This document shows, in pieces, positions 8,259-16,705 of a DNA stretch of 64,000 nt (within the stretch, counting starts at the first letter, position 1; each line of letters opens with the position of its first letter). The stretch covers positions 1-64,000 of the forward strand of contig JAFPZZ010000002.1 of NCBI GenBank assembly GCA_017417045.1, written 5' to 3'. The notes under the pieces are model-generated. The model was not told where the DNA came from, searched no databases, and worked only from the letters and a program-made list of their open reading frames with translations. The position numbers were made by a program, and so were the translations under genes. The stretch is from Bacillota bacterium. GTDB lineage: Bacteria > Bacillota > Clostridia > Peptostreptococcales > Anaerovoracaceae.

Positions 8259-9185
8259 ATGATATCGCTGATACTCGCCGAAAAGATAATGGGCCTTTTG
8301 ATCATACTGATCGTGGGCGCTCTCATAGTAAGGCTCGGCATACTCAGCACCGACGACAGCAGGGTCATCTCCAGGCTCTCCATATACGCGGTCGCTCCCT
8401 GCGCGATCATAACCTCTTACCAGGTGAGCTTCACTCCTGAGATCAGGAAGGGACTTCTGATAACTCTCTCAGCCGCAGTGCTCGTGCAGCTCTTCTTTAC
8501 GCTGATCAGCATAGTCTATACGAAGATACTCAAGCTTGACGAGGTGGAGCACGCGACGATAGTCTATGCGAACTCCCTCAACCTGACCATACCCCTCGTC
8601 GCGGCGATACTGGGACAGCAGTGGGTCATATATTCCAGCATGTACAGCTCGTTTCAGACCTTCATGATGTGGTCCAACGGCAAGGCCATACTCTGCGGCG
8701 AAAAGAAGCCGGACTTCGTAAAGGTCTTCAAGAATATCAATATCATCAGCGTTTTCATCGGGCTTCTGCTGCTGCTTCTTGGGATCAAGTCCTTCCCGGG
8801 GCCCATTCAGAGCGCGATGGACTCCCTAGCGGGGCTCGTAGGCCCCATGGGCATGCTCACAATGGGCATGATCATAGGCGGAATGGAGCTGAAGGAGGTC
8901 GCGACCTACAGGAGGACTATATTCATGTGCTTCATGAGGCTCATAGTTATGCCTCTTCCCGTGGTGCTCTTCCTCAAGTACGGACCCATGGCTTCCATGA
9001 TAAGCACAGGGCATGAGCTCATGCTGATAGTGCTGCTTGCTGCCTGCGGCCCGACCGCCGTAAATATCACTCAGATGGCGCTGCTCTACGGAAAGGACGC
9101 CAAATACGCGAGCTCAATAGGCGTCATCTCGACCCTGATGTGCATAGTCACTATGCCTCTTATGATAGCCCTGTACAATCTCTAG
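8259..9185 (+). CDS. AEC family transporter (auxin efflux carrier-like)
   Basis: A membrane carrier of about 308 residues with roughly ten hydrophobic helices in a 5+5 arrangement. Family features include LSIYAVAPCAIITSYQ in the first half and MGMLTMGMIIGGMEL in the second. Bacterial members move malonate, malate or other organic anions and amino acids. The ATG at 8259 is preferred over an upstream TTG because AAGGGGA lies before it. It is probably co-transcribed with the P1 peptidase and may move its products. A second AEC gene is at 20917-21816. Confidence 0.85.
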   Translation: MISLILAEKIMGLLIILIVGALIVRLGILSTDDSRVISRLSIYAVAPCAIITSYQVSFTPEIRKGLLITLSAAVLVQLFFTLISIVYTKILKLDEVEHATIVYANSLNLTIPLVAAILGQQWVIYSSMYSSFQTFMMWSNGKAILCGEKKPDFVKVFKNINIISVFIGLLLLLLGIKSFPGPIQSAMDSLAGLVGPMGMLTMGMIIGGMELKEVATYRRTIFMCFMRLIVMPLPVVLFLKYGPMASMISTGHELMLIVLLAACGPTAVNITQMALLYGKDAKYASSIGVISTLMCIVTMPLMIALYNL

Positions 9186-9376
9186 ACCCGATTGCCGGCC
9201 GCGGCCGCTCCCTGCGCGCAGATCGTAACTGATCCGCCCCGGGGCTCCGCGGCTTTTATATATCCATAATCGATAGCTTGTATCATAACTGCGCATATAT
9301 CGCGCTTTATTAGTTTTGATATAATCTAAATGTTGGATAAACAATTATCGTATTTTGCTAGAAAGGGGATCAATAA

Positions 9377-11104
9377 ATGAAAAAGGTTAATCCTGAATTT
9401 TTGATGACCGCAGCCGAAGGCAAGGAGTGGCATGAGTTCAAATCGACTCTCGGCCCCATCTATCCCGGTTACGACAGCTTTATTCCCTACATGAACTGGG
9501 TAAGAGAAAAGCTCGAAGGCTACGGATGCATCGACTATCTCGACCATCATTGGCAGATGGAGAGCTACATCGTAAAGGACTGGCCCCATCATGAGGAAGA
9601 GGTCATGGGCCTGAAGATCGAGGGCAAGGAGCTTCCCGTAGGGACCTTCTGCATGCTCTCCGCTTCCACGGGCAAGGACGGCGTAGAGGCTCCCATGGTA
9701 TTCTGGGACATCACCAAGGGAATGCCCCCCGAAGGATCCATGGAAGGAAAGATCATCGTCATCGATACTCCTCCTCATCCCGAGAAGCCGTATAAGCCGG
9801 CATATCTCGGAAGCTACGTCATCACCGACACCAACTTCCGCAGCGATCCGCAGCCGGATTTCCCGATGTTCGAGAAGCCGGATCCCGAGATCAACTGCTC
9901 CTGGAACAACCGCTGGAACTTCTTCGCGTGGTGGGATATCATTCCCGAATGTCCGAAGATGGGCGGAGCCAAGGCTATGATCATCTGTTCCGACATGACC
10001 AAGGGCGCTCTCTACGGCCTCTATGACAGGCAGAAGGTGCGTCCGCTGCCCACGATCGTGGTAGACAGGGTCACCAAGAAGGAAGTGCTCGAGGCTGCCA
10101 AGGCCGGCAAGACCGCCTGGGTCAAGCTCGATTCCCAGTTCTTCTGGACCGACGCCTACAACTACTTCATGTTCCAGCCGGGCAAGTACTACGGCACCGA
10201 CAAGGATGAGTACGTGACCGTAAACATCCACGTAGACGCCATGTCCCTCACTCAGGACAACGGTTCCCTCGGAGCCATCGGCGTGGCCAGGTACTTCTCC
10301 CACATTCCTCAGGAGCAGAGGGCCAAGACCATAGTTTACTGCATCGACTCCCGCCACTTCATCGAGGGCTTCGAGGACGGCAACTTCCAGCACGATCCGT
10401 ACGTAGTACATCCCGAGGTCAAGAAGAAGGTCGTAGTCACCGTAGGTCTCGAGCACATGGGCGAGATGGCCGCGCGCGAGAACTATGAGAAGAACATCAT
10501 GGAGCCGACCGGAATGCCCGAGTTCTCCTTCATGAAGGCTGACGACAACGACTGGTGCGCTCAGCACCTCATTCAGGCTGCCGCCCTGTCCGGACTCGAG
10601 AGAGCAGACATCAAGGTCGACGGACGTCCCGGCATCCACGGCGCTTACAAGGGCTGGGTAAGAGCCATCCAGGCTTCCACCCACAAGCTCGGAGTATGCG
10701 TCATCGGCGAGGCCGGAAACTGGCCCGGCGCCCACACCCAGACCTACTCCACCATGCAGTACTTCGGCGAGAAGAAGTTCAGGGACGAAGTCCACACCTG
10801 GACCCAGGTAGTACAGGACCTCATGGACACCGACTCCATCGTCTACAACATCTGCTGGCACAACCTCAACACCGCCATCCGCAAGGCCGAGACCGACAAG
10901 CACCTCACGTCTCTCCAGAAGGAAGGCCTGCTCTCCGAAGTCTCCACGATCTTCAGCTTCGTGGTGGACGGCGAATACGAGCTCGCCTGCAAGAGGCTCG
11001 ACGGCTCCTGCAGAGAGGCTCTCAACTACTGCCTCAAGAACACCGCCGGCGACTGCATCATGGCACTCGACAAGTGCATCGCCGAGCTCAAGAAGTGGTT
11101 CTAA
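9377..11104 (+). CDS. M28-like metallopeptidase, 575 residues
   Basis: A divergent member of the M28 fold, by motif reading only. NIHVDAMS (His285, Asp287) and QDNGSLGAIG (Asp294) match the first zinc ligands of M28 aminopeptidases, and GAHTQTYST (His453) matches the last. The usual EE pair is not obvious: DSRHFIEG and GLEHMGE stand where it is expected. Residues about 90-260 resemble an inserted PA-type domain. There is no signal peptide. Codon choice (ATC, AAG, GAG, CTC) is that of gap, rpsB and tsf, so this is probably one of the most abundant proteins of the cell. It has its own strong terminator. The function is inferred; it could be a non-peptidase hydrolase. Confidence 0.65.
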   Translation: MKKVNPEFLMTAAEGKEWHEFKSTLGPIYPGYDSFIPYMNWVREKLEGYGCIDYLDHHWQMESYIVKDWPHHEEEVMGLKIEGKELPVGTFCMLSASTGKDGVEAPMVFWDITKGMPPEGSMEGKIIVIDTPPHPEKPYKPAYLGSYVITDTNFRSDPQPDFPMFEKPDPEINCSWNNRWNFFAWWDIIPECPKMGGAKAMIICSDMTKGALYGLYDRQKVRPLPTIVVDRVTKKEVLEAAKAGKTAWVKLDSQFFWTDAYNYFMFQPGKYYGTDKDEYVTVNIHVDAMSLTQDNGSLGAIGVARYFSHIPQEQRAKTIVYCIDSRHFIEGFEDGNFQHDPYVVHPEVKKKVVVTVGLEHMGEMAARENYEKNIMEPTGMPEFSFMKADDNDWCAQHLIQAAALSGLERADIKVDGRPGIHGAYKGWVRAIQASTHKLGVCVIGEAGNWPGAHTQTYSTMQYFGEKKFRDEVHTWTQVVQDLMDTDSIVYNICWHNLNTAIRKAETDKHLTSLQKEGLLSEVSTIFSFVVDGEYELACKRLDGSCREALNYCLKNTAGDCIMALDKCIAELKKWF

Positions 11105-11213
11105 TAGGACCTTCTAAAAAGGATGTGCGCTCCGCCGCGCAGGCAGCTTTCTAAGCCGGAGCGCCTCCTGAGCGGAATCGAGCGGCACTGAGCATCGCAA
11201 AATAAACAAGCGC

Positions 11214-11253
11214 AAAGATCCCCGGACCGATCACAGGTCCGGGGATCTTTTAT
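11214..11253 (+). terminator. Terminator after M28-like gene
   Basis: AAAGATCCCCGGACC pairs perfectly with GGTCCGGGGATCTTT around GATCACA, followed by TTATATT. Confidence 0.92.
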
Positions 11254-11288
11254 ATTATCTTTTTCAAAGCGCTCATTGAACGTATTTA

Positions 11289-11337
11289 TTGGATTTTTCA
11301 GCGCTGCCTGATATAATAGTTAGAGAAGGCTAACTAT
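11289..11337 (+). promoter_or_regulatory. Promoter with overlapping operator-like repeat
   Basis: TTGGAT (11289-11294), 17 bp, TATAAT (11312-11317). The inverted repeat ATAGTTAG..CTAACTAT (11316-11337, 6-bp loop) covers the expected start point, the position of a repressor site. It now drives only a broken gene. Confidence 0.6.
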
Positions 11338-11364
11338 ACGATTCCGCAAAAAAGGCGTGCTCTC

Positions 11365-11924
11365 ATGCAATTCGATGAAATGGGTCTCAAGGATGGCAAG
11401 GTACTGTTCCTCTTCCCCGGGACGGCCTGCGATTATCAGACGAACTTCGCCAAGGTGCTGGACAGGCTCGCCGAGAAGTATCATCTGGTCTGCGTCAATT
11501 ATGACGGTTTTGACGGCAGCGACCTGATCTTCCCTGGCATGATCACCGTCACAGAAAAGATCGAACGATACATAACAGATAATTACGGCGGCAGGATAGA
11601 CGGGGCTTTGGGATCCTCGCTGGGCTGCAGTTTTGTCGGCCAGCTCATACAGCGGCGCAAAGTACATATCGATCACGGTATATTGCCTCGCTGGAGGAAA
11701 AGCTCAGGGAAAGGGGCATTGCTCCTATCGTGATCACTGGACACACCGGCTGGTCCGACGATATGGACTTCGTGTTCGCGCACAGGGACAGGGTCTGCAA
11801 CGGCTATAAAAAGCAGCGGCCTCACGATCCCTCGGCGCCATATGACGGCTATGACGAGAGCGGAGATACAGAGGATAAGGCGCGGGGGGAGAGGCTTCCC
11901 AAGGCCCGAACGGTCATCAGCTGA
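11365..11924 (+). pseudogene. Truncated alpha/beta hydrolase remnant
   Basis: The first 105 or so codons look like the N-terminal half of an alpha/beta hydrolase: VLFLFPGTACDYQTNF, then the nucleophile elbow GSSLGCSF and HIDHGI. After about position 11680 the frame loses similarity and stops at 11733. A different frame (about 11677-11924) then reads a plausible tail, with EEKLRERGIAPIVITG and SDDMDFVFAHRD, that I do not recognise as a hydrolase C terminus. The catalytic Asp and His part is missing. The simplest reading is a deletion that joined two unrelated gene ends. Its promoter and operator are still intact. Confidence 0.55.
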
Positions 11925-11966
11925 GAGCGCACGCAAAGTGAAGCTGTGAGGCTCATGAAGAAAAAC

Positions 11967-11998
11967 AAATGGCATGATCATAAGATCATGCCATTTTT
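11967..11998. terminator. Bidirectional terminator between convergent genes
   Basis: AAATGGCATGATC and GATCATGCCATTT form a perfect 13-bp stem with loop ATAA, with T on one side and A on the other. It serves the broken hydrolase and the minus-strand operon ending at 12044. Confidence 0.92.
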
Positions 11999-12043
11999 GT
12001 CCGGGTAAGACTCCGCTTAAGACGGCGGAGACTTCTCAAAAGT

Positions 12044-12637
12044 TCAGATCTTTTCAAGTCCCGCCTTGTGCAGCATCCTCACTCCCGCGTAGAGCAGCCC
12101 CTGACCGCCTATGTTCACGATCTCCGCGATCCAGTTCATCGACGCCTTGTCGAAGCTGCGCGAAGAAAGATAGCCCATTCCGAGGCAGAGGAAGAAGGAC
12201 GCGATGAAGCAGATCAGGGCGCCGCGCTTTCTGAGTTTCGACGCCAGGAAGCAGAGCGAGGCGTCCATCGCGCCGAGCCCGACGATCATGATCCCTACGA
12301 GAGACATCACGGGGAGCAGGGCGTAGGTCCTGCTCTTCGCCTTCCCGGTGACGGCAAGGGTGAGTCCTATGCCGCAGAGCAGGAAGCCGAAGGCCTGGTT
12401 GGAGAAGAACTGCGCGCTCATCCAGGAGTGGTCTCCGGCTCCGATCGCGTAGAGCAGCTTGTAAAGCGCTTTAAGCGTGCCGGCTGCGAATACTATCGCA
12501 TAACCGGACGTAAACAGCGTTCTTGAGATCTTCGTCATCCTGTGCGCTAGATCTTTCTCTACCCTTGTGCAGGCGAGAAGGAAGAGCAGCACGGGTATGA
12601 AGTCGATAAGCGCCATAGGCACTGTGAATTCTTTCAT
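12044..12637 (-). CDS. Multi-pass membrane protein, function unknown
   Basis: 197 residues with about six hydrophobic segments (first one near residues 8-24), short polar loops and a C-terminal KAGLEKI tail. I do not recognise a family. It is the last gene of the minus-strand operon headed by the TetR regulator and starts three bases after the DUF1295 gene's stop, so it is very likely co-translated with it. Its location suggests a membrane partner of the DUF1295 enzyme. Confidence 0.7.
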   Translation of the reverse strand: MKEFTVPMALIDFIPVLLFLLACTRVEKDLAHRMTKISRTLFTSGYAIVFAAGTLKALYKLLYAIGAGDHSWMSAQFFSNQAFGFLLCGIGLTLAVTGKAKSRTYALLPVMSLVGIMIVGLGAMDASLCFLASKLRKRGALICFIASFFLCLGMGYLSSRSFDKASMNWIAEIVNIGGQGLLYAGVRMLHKAGLEKI

Positions 12638-12640
12638 AGT

Positions 12641-13468
12641 CTAGTCCCTGTATACCTTCATGGAGTGATACTGCCTGGTGAACGGGAAGAGCAGGGGGAC
12701 GGTATCCGAATACTTCTGGTATTCGGGATCGAGGCCGTAGGTCTTCTCGTGGCGCAGCTCGAGGCGCTGCGCGGAATTGTACATTACGAAGGTGATGAGC
12801 ACGAGGGCTACGAGCACCATTATCCACTGCTTCCCCTGCACCGCGCCTATGCCGGATACGGTCACGCCTGTCCAGAAGAGGATCTCGGAGAAGTAGTTCG
12901 GGCAGCGCACTATTTTGAATAGACCGCTGTCGCAGAAGCGCTTGGGATTGATCTTCTTCGCGGCCGATTTCTGCTTGTCAGCCGTGGACTCGCCGATAAC
13001 GGCGGCTGCCATGATGATGACTCCGAGCCATGCGAAGATGTTGTCCTCCGCGCGGTTTATTACGCGGTAGCTGACGGCCGAGGTCTCGGCGGTGTACATC
13101 CACATGGAATAGATCCACATGAAGAGGGATACGGGGATGGGCATGCGCTTAGTCGAGCCGGTGGACTCGAGCGTCTTGCGGTAGGCGGCGTTGGTAAGCT
13201 CTCTCTTCAGGATATAGCCTCCGAGCCTGTAGCCATAGATGACGAAGAGCGCGGAGAGAGCCGCAGTCGCCGGGGTCAGAGTGTGGGCGATCAGGCCGAA
13301 GGTCAGGTGGAAGATACCTATGCACATTACCGCGAAGCCGTAGCCCACGGACATGAACCATACGAATTCATGGAAGCCCATGCAGCAGCCTATAGCGGCG
13401 ACTATGCATATCGTCCACATGAAGAGGGGCCAGACCTTCCCGACGTAGGATGGATCGAGATGGAACAT
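12641..13468 (-). CDS. DUF1295 / steroid 5-alpha-reductase-like membrane protein
   Basis: 275 residues and about seven membrane helices. The C-terminal half carries the family signature: FKIVRCPNYFSEILFWTG near residue 190 and a terminal RLELRHEKTYG..EYQKYSDTVPLLFPF segment. Family members are integral-membrane reductases or isoprenylcysteine-methyltransferase-fold enzymes that act on lipophilic substrates with NADPH or SAM. It lies within the TetR-headed operon with two flavin proteins and an NAD(P) protein, which favours a redox step on a hydrophobic compound. The actual substrate is unknown. Confidence 0.8.
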   Translation of the reverse strand: MFHLDPSYVGKVWPLFMWTICIVAAIGCCMGFHEFVWFMSVGYGFAVMCIGIFHLTFGLIAHTLTPATAALSALFVIYGYRLGGYILKRELTNAAYRKTLESTGSTKRMPIPVSLFMWIYSMWMYTAETSAVSYRVINRAEDNIFAWLGVIIMAAAVIGESTADKQKSAAKKINPKRFCDSGLFKIVRCPNYFSEILFWTGVTVSGIGAVQGKQWIMVLVALVLITFVMYNSAQRLELRHEKTYGLDPEYQKYSDTVPLLFPFTRQYHSMKVYRD

Positions 13469-13495
13469 TTTTATATTCTCCTTTCAGGCCTAGGC

Positions 13496-14359
13496 CTATT
13501 CCTTCTTCCCGAAATAATCGTTGATGTACTCCGCGAAGGAGTGGTCTCCGGTGACGTCCTTGCCGACGAGGTCGTGCGAGAGTGTCCACTTTGAGAAGAG
13601 TATGATGTCGTGCTTTCCTTCCTTCTTGATCTTGGGAAGGTTGGCGAGGAGTCCGAACATCCACTCCGGGTTGTCCTTGATGATGACTGGCTTTCCGGCG
13701 GCCTTGAAGCAGAGCTTCGCCATCTCCTCGTAGGTGTAGGTCTCCTTGCCGCCGACCTCGTAGATGGCGTTGGTGTCGCCGATGTGGTCAACTATGAAGG
13801 CCGCGAAGTCCGGGCAGTCGACGACGTTGGCCTTGATATTGTGATAGCCCTTGAGCAGCTGCATCTCGCCCTTTTCGATGTAGGGCTTGAAGACCTTGGC
13901 TATATCGTAGAAATAACCGGTCGGGCGATGGATGACGTATTCCATGGAGCCCTTGAGGATCACGTCCTCCATCATGGCCTTGGCGTGGAGCATGGGCACC
14001 TTTTCTGCTCCGGGCTCCTTGCAGGCGATGACGGAGATGTATACGAACTTCTTGACGCCGGCCTCCTTGGCCTCGTTGTAGAGGTTGAGGTTGCCCTGGT
14101 AATCGATGTCGTAGGAAGTGAACCTGGTGGAGGCACCGGTGAGGCCCATGGTGGTGATGACGGCCTCGGCGCCTTCGCAGAGACCCTTCAGGCTGGCTGC
14201 GTTTGTAGCGTCGATAGAGCGGAAGCTGTATCTTCCCTCCAGTCCATTGTTTTCCTTTTCCTTAAGATCCGCGGCGACGACTTCGTATCCGCGTTCGCAA
14301 AGCACTTTCAGTATCTCATAGCCGAGATTGCCGAAGGCTCCCGCAAGTACAACTTTCAT
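13496..14359 (-). CDS. NmrA-type NAD(P)-binding reductase (atypical SDR)
   Basis: A 287-residue cytosolic Rossmann protein. The dinucleotide-binding motif GAFGNLGYEI is at residue 7, a strand-2 acid in VVAADLKEK near 30, and TTMGLTG near 70. The typical YxxxK pair is not evident, as in atypical (NmrA/NAD-dependent epimerase-like) SDRs. The C-terminal half includes an EVGGKETYTYEEMAKL segment, common in NmrA-like proteins. GAAAGGAG precedes the ATG. It is the fourth gene of the TetR-headed operon, after a repeat-filled gap. Confidence 0.85.
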   Translation of the reverse strand: MKVVLAGAFGNLGYEILKVLCERGYEVVAADLKEKENNGLEGRYSFRSIDATNAASLKGLCEGAEAVITTMGLTGASTRFTSYDIDYQGNLNLYNEAKEAGVKKFVYISVIACKEPGAEKVPMLHAKAMMEDVILKGSMEYVIHRPTGYFYDIAKVFKPYIEKGEMQLLKGYHNIKANVVDCPDFAAFIVDHIGDTNAIYEVGGKETYTYEEMAKLCFKAAGKPVIIKDNPEWMFGLLANLPKIKKEGKHDIILFSKWTLSHDLVGKDVTGDHSFAEYINDYFGKKE

Positions 14360-14375
14360 GATATGTCTCCTTTCA

Positions 14376-14488
14376 GCCGCAGGGCGGCATTCTTATCTTG
14401 GCCGCAGGGCGGCGTTTTAACTGTTTGTTTATACGGCCGCGGGGCGGTATGCCTAAACTTATGATCAGGCCGCTGCGCGGCATTCTTA
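14376..14488 (-). repeat. Four short GC-hairpin repeats inside the operon
   Basis: The core GGCCGC(A/G/T)GGGCGGCATTCTTA occurs imperfectly at 14376-14395, 14400-14419, 14435-14455 and 14468-14488. Each can fold into a small GC hairpin. They fill the gap between the PNPOx-like gene and the NmrA-type gene and would sit in the operon mRNA. Confidence 0.75.
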
Positions 14489-14502
14489 AACTGATCTTAT
14501 CT

Positions 14503-15018
14503 TCAGGCTTCGACCGTCTGGCGGACGTCGCAGCCCATCTTCACGAAGTCCGTATCGTACATCTCGAAGCGGCTCGGCACTACGCGCACTACGGCGACCT
14601 CGACCTTGGCGGCCTTCAGCATGTCGTAGGGTATGCCCTTGAAGGCGAGGAGCTTTTTGAACTCGTCCGAGGTATTGCTGTAGAACTCCGCCTTTCCCGT
14701 GACCTGAAGGCCGTGGGAGTCGCGGGCATCGCCGTAATATTCGAATATGGCGAGGCTGACGTTGCGGTTCTTTTCGAGGCCTATGAACTTGCTTCCGCCC
14801 TCGGAGACGAACCAGAAGGCTCCGTCCATGTAGGTGTATTCTATCGGGGTGCAGCGTATGAAATCGCCGTAACCGGTCGCGAAGCCGCAGGTGTTGTGCC
14901 TTTTTATGAAGTCCTCGATGTGGGCGCGGGCCTTGTCCGGCTCCATGTGCACCGCGGTCTTCTGCTGTTCTATCCAGAAATTCTGAAAGCGTTTGAAATC
15001 AGGGGTGAATTCGCTCAT
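14503..15018 (-). CDS. Pyridoxamine 5'-phosphate oxidase-like flavoprotein
   Basis: A 171-residue protein with the split-barrel FMN-binding fold: FIKRHNTCGFATGYGDFIRCTPIEYTY opens the domain (first strands), followed by FVSEGGSKFIGLEKNRNVSLAI, which matches the FMN-binding strand/helix of PNPOx-like proteins. Most such proteins bind FMN, F420 or heme and act on small lipophilic or xenobiotic molecules; few are true PNP oxidases. Its start lies two bases after the flavin reductase stop, so the two are translationally linked. Confidence 0.82.
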   Translation of the reverse strand: MSEFTPDFKRFQNFWIEQQKTAVHMEPDKARAHIEDFIKRHNTCGFATGYGDFIRCTPIEYTYMDGAFWFVSEGGSKFIGLEKNRNVSLAIFEYYGDARDSHGLQVTGKAEFYSNTSDEFKKLLAFKGIPYDMLKAAKVEVAVVRVVPSRFEMYDTDFVKMGCDVRQTVEA

Positions 15019-15020
15019 GT

Positions 15021-15956
15021 CTATTTTCCTTTTTCCTTGGACCTCTTGTCGTTTATGATCTTCATCTGTTCGACGTCTATGAGCTTGACTCCGTTCTCCT
15101 CGGCCCAGGCGACGCAGCCCTTGAGCGCCGTGGGAAGGAAGATCCTGGGGACCTTGACCAGCATGGCGAGAGCCTCGTCGGTGAACTGCACGTCCGTCTG
15201 AAGACGGTCGGCTGCGTAGCGCACGGAGGAGACCGTCGTCTGGCGCGGGGGAAGCAGCTCGGGCAGGAGCCTTCTGTGTTTGTGGTACCAGAAGTTCTTG
15301 GAATCGCGGTAGCCGTAGTCCACGGGAAGCGGCGGGAAGTCCCCGGCCTTCACGCCGTTGACTATGGCGTTGTAGTAGCGCTCCTTCATGAGGATCTTGT
15401 CTATCCTGAGCACGAAATGCGCGCCGTAGGGCGTCGTTATTCCGTTGAAATCGTGATATCTCTCGAGCTCGTAGTGGTCCTTTCCCTCCGGAAGCGGCTG
15501 GTCATCCTGAGCGCCGTCTAGGGTATCGACCCAGGTGCATTCGACGGCCTGAAGCGCCTCGGAGATCACCTGCGGATATATCCCCTCCGGGTCCTCCTCC
15601 TTGCGCAGTCCGTCCTCCAGATGGAAGCGGAAATCCTTCATCTTTTCCTCGGGAGTGTCGCCGGGCCAGCCGAGCCTGACCATCTCCTTGAAGGTCTTCC
15701 TGTCGTCACCGAGGAAGTTGATGACGCATTTCTTGTGCTTGATGATGTTCTGCGCCGTGTTCGACGAGTTGCGGCACTCCAGTATGAAGCTGTAGTAATC
15801 CTTTCCCGCCACGTAGAACGGGGCCAGCAGGGAATAGGGGCCGCAGGTCGTCTTTCCGTCGTCGGTGAGCGTGCTCACGAGCACGGCCGGCATCGGGAAG
15901 AACAGCGACGTCTGATAAAAATTATCCACGACGCGCAGGTTTTTGAATCCGGACAT
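15021..15956 (-). CDS. Flavin reductase-like protein with PCP_red-like C-terminal tail
   Basis: 311 residues. Residues about 8-200 match the flavin-reductase-like FMN-binding split barrel (FPMPAVLVSTLTDDGKTTCGPYS, then CVINFLGDD). Residues about 255-305 (FTDEALAMLVKVPRIFLP.. and WAEENGVKLIDVEQM) look like a PCP_red domain, the small helical domain found at the C terminus of BchB-type and other redox proteins. I have not seen this pairing as a standard architecture. It is first of the structural genes after the TetR regulator. GGAGG lies before the ATG. Likely role: FMN-dependent redox step on an unknown compound. Confidence 0.78.
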   Translation of the reverse strand: MSGFKNLRVVDNFYQTSLFFPMPAVLVSTLTDDGKTTCGPYSLLAPFYVAGKDYYSFILECRNSSNTAQNIIKHKKCVINFLGDDRKTFKEMVRLGWPGDTPEEKMKDFRFHLEDGLRKEEDPEGIYPQVISEALQAVECTWVDTLDGAQDDQPLPEGKDHYELERYHDFNGITTPYGAHFVLRIDKILMKERYYNAIVNGVKAGDFPPLPVDYGYRDSKNFWYHKHRRLLPELLPPRQTTVSSVRYAADRLQTDVQFTDEALAMLVKVPRIFLPTALKGCVAWAEENGVKLIDVEQMKIINDKRSKEKGK

Positions 15957-16004
15957 TGGTCTAACCTCCTTAAAATATATCCGCGGCAGACAAGGCTGCC
16001 TTTT

Positions 16005-16529
16005 TTAACTTTTTGAAATGAATCCCAGGAGCTCCTCCTCGGATATCTCGGGGTGCTGGGATGCGGCTATTATGAGCTCCGCGAGCAGAGTCCTGCGGCT
16101 CTCGCTGATCTCCACGCCGAGCTGCGCGGTCAGCAGGGAGATCTCTCCGCGGATCTGATCCAGCAGCATTCCGTGCCTTGCCCTGTAGTGGGAGCCGAAG
16201 CCCGATCCGGTGGGGTAGGACTGCCATATGCCCTCGTACATGCGCGAGAAGTCTCTGACAGCTTTGTATACGCTCAGGAGGCCGCTCTCGAAGCTCTCCG
16301 CCTTCAGGATCTCTTCGCGCGATCTTCCGAGCATCGCTATCCAGTCCTCAGCCATGACGGCGGCGATGAGATTCTCCTTGTCCTTGTAATAGTTGTATAT
16401 GGTCCCGACGGCTATGCCGCAGTCCGAGGCCACGCCTCTCAGCGAGAGCTCGGACGCTTCGCCGCTCAGCAGCCTATTGCGCGCTGCAAGAAGTATCTTT
16501 TCCTTGAGTCCGTCGATAATCTTCGGCAT
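16005..16529 (-). CDS. TetR family transcriptional regulator
   Basis: 174 residues. The N-terminal helix-turn-helix has the classic SLRGVASDCGIAVGTIYNYYKDKENLI (residues about 33-58, recognition helix VGTIYNYYKDK). The C-terminal ligand domain is divergent. The start at 16529 follows AGGAGG with seven bases; an ATG ten codons upstream would overlap the operator. It is the first gene of the operon running down to 12044, and a perfect palindrome sits on its own promoter. It is therefore probably an autorepressor, released by a small hydrophobic ligand, that controls the flavin/DUF1295 genes. Confidence 0.9.
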   Translation of the reverse strand: MPKIIDGLKEKILLAARNRLLSGEASELSLRGVASDCGIAVGTIYNYYKDKENLIAAVMAEDWIAMLGRSREEILKAESFESGLLSVYKAVRDFSRMYEGIWQSYPTGSGFGSHYRARHGMLLDQIRGEISLLTAQLGVEISESRRTLLAELIIAASQHPEISEEELLGFISKS

Positions 16530-16545
16530 AAGGGCGCCTCCTTTT

Positions 16546-16586
16546 ATGAACATGTTCATTATAACTCATATTCGATCCATTGTCTA
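16546..16586 (-). promoter_or_regulatory. Promoter and operator of the TetR operon
   Basis: On the minus strand: TAGACA (16581-16586), 17-bp spacer, TATAAT (16558-16563). The perfect 14-bp palindrome ATGAACATGTTCAT (16546-16559) overlaps the end of the -10 box and the start point. It lies between the promoter and the regulator's ribosome binding site, a classic TetR autorepression layout. Confidence 0.8.
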
Positions 16587-16705
16587 TCGATAATGCTTAT
16601 ATCTCTATTTTCTTTTTCGACAGAGCATCTTCACACAGGGTTCATTTTTTCTTCAAGAGCGGGGTTTATCATGTGACCGTAGAAAAGAATACATGGAGGA
16701 CGACC

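Noticed and set aside
9326..10903. 525-residue minus-strand frame opposite the M28-like gene
   Set aside because: A shadow frame caused by strong codon bias on the plus strand; no family motif and no ribosome site.
16580..16705. Longer N terminus for the lipoprotein at 16706
   Set aside because: The extension lacks a ribosome site, overlaps the TetR promoter, and would bury the signal peptide.
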